From NCBI GenBank assembly GCA_009692185.1, contig SHZT01000014.1, forward strand, positions 1 through 64,000: a stretch of DNA of 64,000 bases, read 5' to 3'. Under the pieces are notes generated by a model. It was not told the origin of the DNA, did no database searches, and was given only the letters and a program-made list of their open reading frames with translations. Numbering within the stretch: position 1 is the stretch's first letter; each line of letters starts with the position of its first letter. Source of the stretch: Gemmatimonadota bacterium. Lineage in GTDB: Bacteria > Gemmatimonadota > Gemmatimonadetes > Gemmatimonadales > GWC2-71-9. Positions 60,555 through 64,000 of this stretch are shown in pieces. The position numbers and the translations under genes are program-made.

Positions 60555-62120
60555 ATGACCGACGAGCGCCTTACTCCCTCCGGCATCCCGGTCGACCCGG
60601 TGTATGGGCCCGCTTCTTCCGGTCCCGAACCCGAACCTCCCGGCCAGTTCCCCTACACCCGCGGCATCTACGCGAGCATGTACCGCGGGCGGCTATGGAC
60701 CATGCGCCAGTACGCGGGGTTCGGGACGGCGACGGAGACCAACCGCCGGTTCCGCGATCTGCTGGCTGCCGGACAGACCGGCCTCTCCGTGGCGTTCGAC
60801 CTTCCGACGCAGATGGGCTACGACTCGGACGCCGTGGTGGCCGAGGGGGAAGTCGGGCGGGCGGGGGTCGCGATTGATTCGGTGGAGGACCTGGCGGAGC
60901 TGTTCCGCGAGATTCCGCTGGACCAGGTCTCTACGTCCATGACGATCAACGCGACGGCTGCGATCCTGCTCGCGATGTACGTGGTCGTGGCGGAGGAGCG
61001 GGGCGTGCCGGCCGGCAAGCTGCGTGGCACAGTGCAGAACGACATCCTCAAGGAGTACGTCGCGCGGGGAACGTATATCTACCCGCCGGAAGCGTCGCTG
61101 CGGCTGGTGACGGATGTGTTCCGCTACGTCGTGGTCGAGGGGATGCCGTTCAACCCGATTTCGATCAGCGGCTATCACATGCGGGAGGCGGGAGCCACGG
61201 CGGTGCAGGAGGTGGCGTTCACGTTCGCGAACGCGATCGAGTACCTGGACTGCGCGAAGCGGGCGGGTCTCGACACCGACGCCATTGCGCCCCGTGTCTC
61301 GTTCTTCTTCGCCGCCCACAACGACCTGTTCCAGGAAGCGGCCAAGTTCCGCGCGGCGCGCCGGCTCTGGGCCCGGCTCGTGCGCGAGCGCTACCAGGGG
61401 AGCGGCGCGAGTTGTCTTCTCCGGTTTCACACCCAGACGGGCGGCTCGACGCTCACGGCCCAGCAGCCGCTCAACAACATCGTGCGGGTCGCGGTCCAGG
61501 CCATGGCTGCTGTCCTCGGCGGCACGCAATCGCTGCACACCAACTCGTACGACGAAGCGCTGGCGCTGCCGACGTCCGACTCCGCGCGGCTCGCGCTCCG
61601 GACCCAGCAGATCCTGGCGTACGAGTCGGGTGTGCCGCAGACGGTGGATCCCTTGGGTGGGTCCTATTACGTGGAGCACCTCACCGCCACGATCGAGCGG
61701 GATGCCCGCGCGTTGATGGGTGAAGTGGAGCGGCGGGGCGGGGCGGCCAAGGCGATCGAGGGCGGGTTCTTCCAGGACGCGATCCACCGGTCGGCGTATG
61801 CTGCCCAACAGGCCACGGAGAGTGGGGACGTGGTCGTGGTGGGCGTTAACAAGTTCGAGAACGACGAGGGGCCGCCGGCGATTCACGCGCCGGACTACTC
61901 AGGGCTGGCGGTGGCCCAGCGAAAGCGGGTCGAGGCGGTGCGATCGAAGCGGGACGCCAAGGCGTGGGCCGCGGCGCTGGATGCGCTGGCCGCCGCCGCT
62001 CGCGGTGCGGAGCCCTTGATGCCGAAGATTGTTGTGGCCGTCCGGGCCCGGGCTACCGTGGGCGAGATCAGCGACGCGTTGCGGGCCGTGTGGGGGGTGC
62101 ACCGGCCGGGCGCGGGCTAA
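60555..62120 (+). CDS. Methylmalonyl-CoA mutase, large (substrate-binding) subunit
   Basis: 521 residues covering only the TIM-barrel catalytic part: YTRGIYASMYRGRLWTMRQY, GLSVAFDLPTQMGYDSD, SISGYHMREAGAT, and HTQTGGSTLTAQQP. The B12-binding domain (DxHxxG) is absent; in two-subunit systems it is a separate small protein, not seen here. It interconverts methylmalonyl-CoA and succinyl-CoA. Ethylmalonyl- or isobutyryl-CoA mutases are alternatives. It follows fbp by 17 bases. Confidence 0.9.
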   Translation: MTDERLTPSGIPVDPVYGPASSGPEPEPPGQFPYTRGIYASMYRGRLWTMRQYAGFGTATETNRRFRDLLAAGQTGLSVAFDLPTQMGYDSDAVVAEGEVGRAGVAIDSVEDLAELFREIPLDQVSTSMTINATAAILLAMYVVVAEERGVPAGKLRGTVQNDILKEYVARGTYIYPPEASLRLVTDVFRYVVVEGMPFNPISISGYHMREAGATAVQEVAFTFANAIEYLDCAKRAGLDTDAIAPRVSFFFAAHNDLFQEAAKFRAARRLWARLVRERYQGSGASCLLRFHTQTGGSTLTAQQPLNNIVRVAVQAMAAVLGGTQSLHTNSYDEALALPTSDSARLALRTQQILAYESGVPQTVDPLGGSYYVEHLTATIERDARALMGEVERRGGAAKAIEGGFFQDAIHRSAYAAQQATESGDVVVVGVNKFENDEGPPAIHAPDYSGLAVAQRKRVEAVRSKRDAKAWAAALDALAAAARGAEPLMPKIVVAVRARATVGEISDALRAVWGVHRPGAG

Positions 62121-62161
62121 GAGCCCGCGCTCGGCGCGACGCTGAAGCGTGCCTTGGGCGC

Positions 62162-62308
62162 TTATTTCTTCGAGTCGTCCCCTCCCGCCCAGGTGATGAA
62201 CAGCCATTTGCCGCCACTGTTGGACCGATGCGGATCGTGCCGCGTCAAGGCGGTGCGGAGGATCTGCCCGATCAGACCGCTTCTGAAGACGCCGATCCGC
62301 AGGATCTA
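62162..62308 (-). other. Short coding-like scrap on the minus strand
   Basis: A 47-codon minus-strand frame from just after a TAG at 62309 to TAA (62164-62162) reads ILRIGVFRSGLIGQ..., then SGGKWLFITWAGGDDSKK. The Trp/Gly/Asp-rich end and stop look like the last segment of a protein rather than random sequence. No start codon (other than TTG inside it) is present and the opposite strand differs in composition. Probably the tail of a deleted gene. Confidence 0.3.
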
Positions 62309-62323
62309 GTGATTACAAGAATC

Positions 62324-62593
62324 ATGGATGAGGACAGGACTATAGACGCCCTACAGCGAATCGGCATCAATACGGTCGAGCCCACGTACAAAGACGGGAT
62401 CGTGTGGCGGATTCCACGAGCCCTTAGTCGCGAGGAGATCCGCTCACGCTTGGCGCAGCTACCGCATGTTTTCGGAGCCGTCCACCTTTACTTCCACGCG
62501 GAGGCTCTGGAAACAGCGAAAGCGAATAGATGTCTCGAGTTCACGTTGCTACCATCCCCAGCGCCTGGATCCCTGCCAGCCCAAGGAGCGTGA
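62324..62593 (+). CDS. Small hypothetical protein
   Basis: 89 residues from ATG 62324 (alternatives GTG 62309 or ATG 62228). It reads MDEDRTIDALQRIGINTVEP, then VWRIPRALSREEIRSRLAQL and HLYFHAEALETAKANRC, a mixed alpha/beta composition with plausible amphipathic helices. DNA is less GC-rich than its neighbours, suggesting acquired sequence. The last ~15 residues run into repeat-like DNA close to the transposon end. No family recognised; may be a truncated gene. Confidence 0.45.
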   Translation: MDEDRTIDALQRIGINTVEPTYKDGIVWRIPRALSREEIRSRLAQLPHVFGAVHLYFHAEALETAKANRCLEFTLLPSPAPGSLPAQGA

Positions 62594-62625
62594 ACCATCC
62601 TTTTCGCTGCGCTTGAGCGGTCGGG

Positions 62626-63262
62626 AACATAGGTAACAGAAGTGTCCGGCAACATGGGTGACACTATCCAGGTCACTCCCGGATGCTGTAGTCGCGTTCA
62701 TCCAGCGTCGCAATGAGCACGGTGGTGAAGTACAGGTACCACACCCCGTCGTCGACCTCATCGAGCCCCACCAGCTCCCCGGTGAGCGCGTTCGCGAGAT
62801 AGAGCACGCGGGTGCCGAAGCGGAACGTCCCGCCCGTCGTGATCTTCTTGACGAGGTAGTGGCCTGGGTACTCCGGCTCCGGCAGCGGCTCCGGGTACGG
62901 GCGCGGGGAGGGCTGATAGCGCGACGCCGGCGTCTCCATCCCCAGTGACTCGTGCGGCCGCTCGTCGTTGTATTCTGCCCGGAACGCGTTGAAGGCGCGC
63001 TGCTGCGCTCCCAGCGTGGCCCGCGCCGGGCGGATGGCGCGCCGCTTGAGCGTGCGATGCATCCGCTCGTGCGCGCCATTCTCGCTCGGCGTCGCCAGCG
63101 TGATGCGCTGGTGCTGAATCCCGAGCCGCATCCACCACACGTTGAGGCGGGAGAGCCCGTGGATGCTCGTCGTCGCGAAGGGCACCCCGTTGTCCGTGCG
63201 GAGCGCGCGCGGGAGCCCGTACTCGCGGAACGCCCACTCGAAGATCGGCCACGCCACTCGCC
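62626..63262 (-). mobile_element. IS481-type insertion sequence, truncated
   Basis: The left side carries two direct copies of AACATrGGTrACA (62626-62638 and 62651-62663), 25 bases apart, a pattern typical of IS481-family ends (minus strand TGTTACCTATGTT). The transposase follows to 63257 but lacks its N-terminal half, and no matching opposite end is seen before 63262. The element is therefore a broken 3' fragment. Confidence 0.65.
62673..63257 (-). pseudogene. IS481-family transposase, C-terminal fragment
   Basis: 194 codons of the rve/DDE integrase core: LRTDNGVPFA (second catalytic Asp) and TPSENGAHERMHRTLK (catalytic Glu), then FNAFRAEYNDERPHESLG, and a C-terminal beta domain. The N-terminal HTH and first catalytic Asp are missing; the frame opens at GTG 63257 directly at the junction with foreign sequence. 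Not capable of transposition. Confidence 0.85.
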
Positions 63263-63538
63263 ATGGGGTTGTTCGCGATCGCGCCGCAGGGCGGTACAGG
63301 GACGCTCAACCGCGACTTCTCCGCCGTGCTCTCCGATGGCCGCGTCTATTGCTACGACGCGTTCAAGTCCGTAAAATCCGCGGGAGGAATAGGGTTGGGC
63401 TCCGCGCACGGAATCGTGCTGCTCAGCCTTCCGACCAGTACGACCTTGAAGATCGAGAAGCAGGGAACCGACGGGACCCGCTGCGGTGCCGCGACAGCAT
63501 ACGCGTTCACCGTCAACGCCACCACCTTCGAGCGATAG
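63263..63538 (+). CDS. Hypothetical protein fragment at transposon junction
   Basis: 91 residues beginning exactly where the transposase fragment ends. Gly/Ser/Thr-rich with strands LNRDFSAVLSDGRVYCYDAF, then GIGLGSAHGIVLLSL and AYAFTVNATTF. Two Cys. It could be the C-terminal part of a larger beta-rich exported protein cut by the element, using the first available ATG. No family recognised. Confidence 0.4.
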   Translation: MGLFAIAPQGGTGTLNRDFSAVLSDGRVYCYDAFKSVKSAGGIGLGSAHGIVLLSLPTSTTLKIEKQGTDGTRCGAATAYAFTVNATTFER

Positions 63539-63616
63539 GGTCGGCAGGGACGGCCCTTCCCTTCTACTCTCAACCCGGAGCCGCGATTGACTGAAACTGA
63601 AGGCGAGAGGGGACGT

Positions 63617-64000
63617 TTGACAGCCACGAGGGTCCGGTCCACGGCGGTGGGAGTCCTCCTCTCCGCGCTGATCGCCGCGTCGTGTGGGTCCGACGATGGC
63701 GCCGCGTCCGAACCACTTGGCAGTCAGGCGGCACCGACCCTCGTGTCTGGGCCGGCGCCGCGAGTCGTTCCCATGGGCACCACATGGACCTTTGCCGTCG
63801 TCGCCGCGGGGTCGCGCCTCGGCTACCAATGGCGAAAAAACGGGCAGGCCATTTCCGGCGCGACGGCGGCATCCTACGTCTTTTCTCCGGCATTCTTTTC
63901 GGACGGCGGCAGCGTGGACGTGGTGGTGAGCAACAGTGGCGGATCGGTGACCAGTGCGGCGGTGGACGTAAAGGTGGTGACCGCCCAGGGCCCCTGGACG
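63617..64000 (+). CDS. Ig-like domain lipoprotein, start of gene
   Basis: Open frame from TTG 63617 (GAGGGG just upstream) to the window end, 128 codons. A lipoprotein signal ends LIAASC. Then a Ser/Pro linker and an immunoglobulin-like domain: VPMGTTWTFAVVAAGS, GYQWRKNGQAISGAT (the Y-x-W of Ig folds), VVVSNSGGSVTSAAV. Repeated Ig-like domains of this type are common in large surface proteins of environmental bacteria. The gene continues beyond the window. Start codon uncertain because no ATG is available. Confidence 0.65.
   Translation, partial: MTATRVRSTAVGVLLSALIAASCGSDDGAASEPLGSQAAPTLVSGPAPRVVPMGTTWTFAVVAAGSRLGYQWRKNGQAISGATAASYVFSPAFFSDGGSVDVVVSNSGGSVTSAAVDVKVVTAQGPWT

Noticed and set aside
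62228-62323. N-terminal extension of the small ORF from ATG 62228
   Set aside because: Composition differs from the downstream part and overlaps a coding-like minus-strand scrap; ATG 62324 or GTG 62309 preferred.

Overview
The window is GC-rich bacterial chromosome carrying mostly housekeeping genes on the + strand. Gene content (a DUF2723 membrane protein, a TraR/DksA-type zinc protein between ileS and lspA, TPR- and TonB-type exported proteins, a type 2 IleRS, a compact dcw cluster lacking mraZ, murB and ddl) suggests a Gram-negative lineage close to Gemmatimonadota. That assignment is inference from gene content and was not tested by a search.

Layout. 1-149 is the 3' part of tmRNA. 279-9295 holds a receiver protein, a small exported protein, the tilS-hpt-ftsH block, folP, the c-di-AMP synthase cdaA and a DUF2723 glycosyltransferase-like protein. 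9298-12662 is an accessory island with three minus-strand toxin-antitoxin modules (MazF type, PIN/AbrB, PIN/Phd) and a chimeric TonB-plug/TPR remnant. 12793-20811 returns to core genes (PLP homeostasis protein, purine nucleoside phosphorylase, ileS, traR, lspA, rluD, a CheY-like regulator), then a decayed TPR/membrane gene and tRNA-Val. 20874-22918 is a TPR exported protein and tRNA-Asp. 23009-39096 is the division and cell wall cluster rsmH-ftsL-ftsI-murE-murF-mraY-murD-ftsW-murG-murC-ftsQ-ftsA-ftsZ, mostly joined by 1-4 base overlaps. A fourth, opposite-strand toxin-antitoxin pair sits between murG and murC. 39096-45914 continues with an M23 peptidase, a divergent HisA-like protein, a vWA-like membrane protein, ftsY and recG. 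46070-48460 has a type IV pilin, phhB, an exported protein and a frameshifted beta-propeller lipoprotein. 48470-55957 has asnS, mazG, and an alr-deoB-cdd-EutN/CcmL run ending in two envelope proteins. 56012-62120 has miaB, comEC, fbp and a methylmalonyl-CoA mutase large subunit. 62162-64000 is accessory: gene scraps, a truncated IS481-type transposase and the start of an Ig-like lipoprotein.

The most unusual theme is a set of short palindromic or tandem elements at gene boundaries and inside essential genes. They are read in frame in folP (5227-5256), ileS (about 14949-15030), mazG (50290-50347) and probably recG (about 44235-44270). At miaB and comEC an 8-base tandem repeat supplies the start codon itself. 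Other notable points are the orphan microcompartment vertex protein beside deoB and cdd, the toxin-antitoxin pair inside the cell wall cluster, and a back-to-back asnS/lipoprotein arrangement whose promoter lies inside the neighbouring signal peptide.
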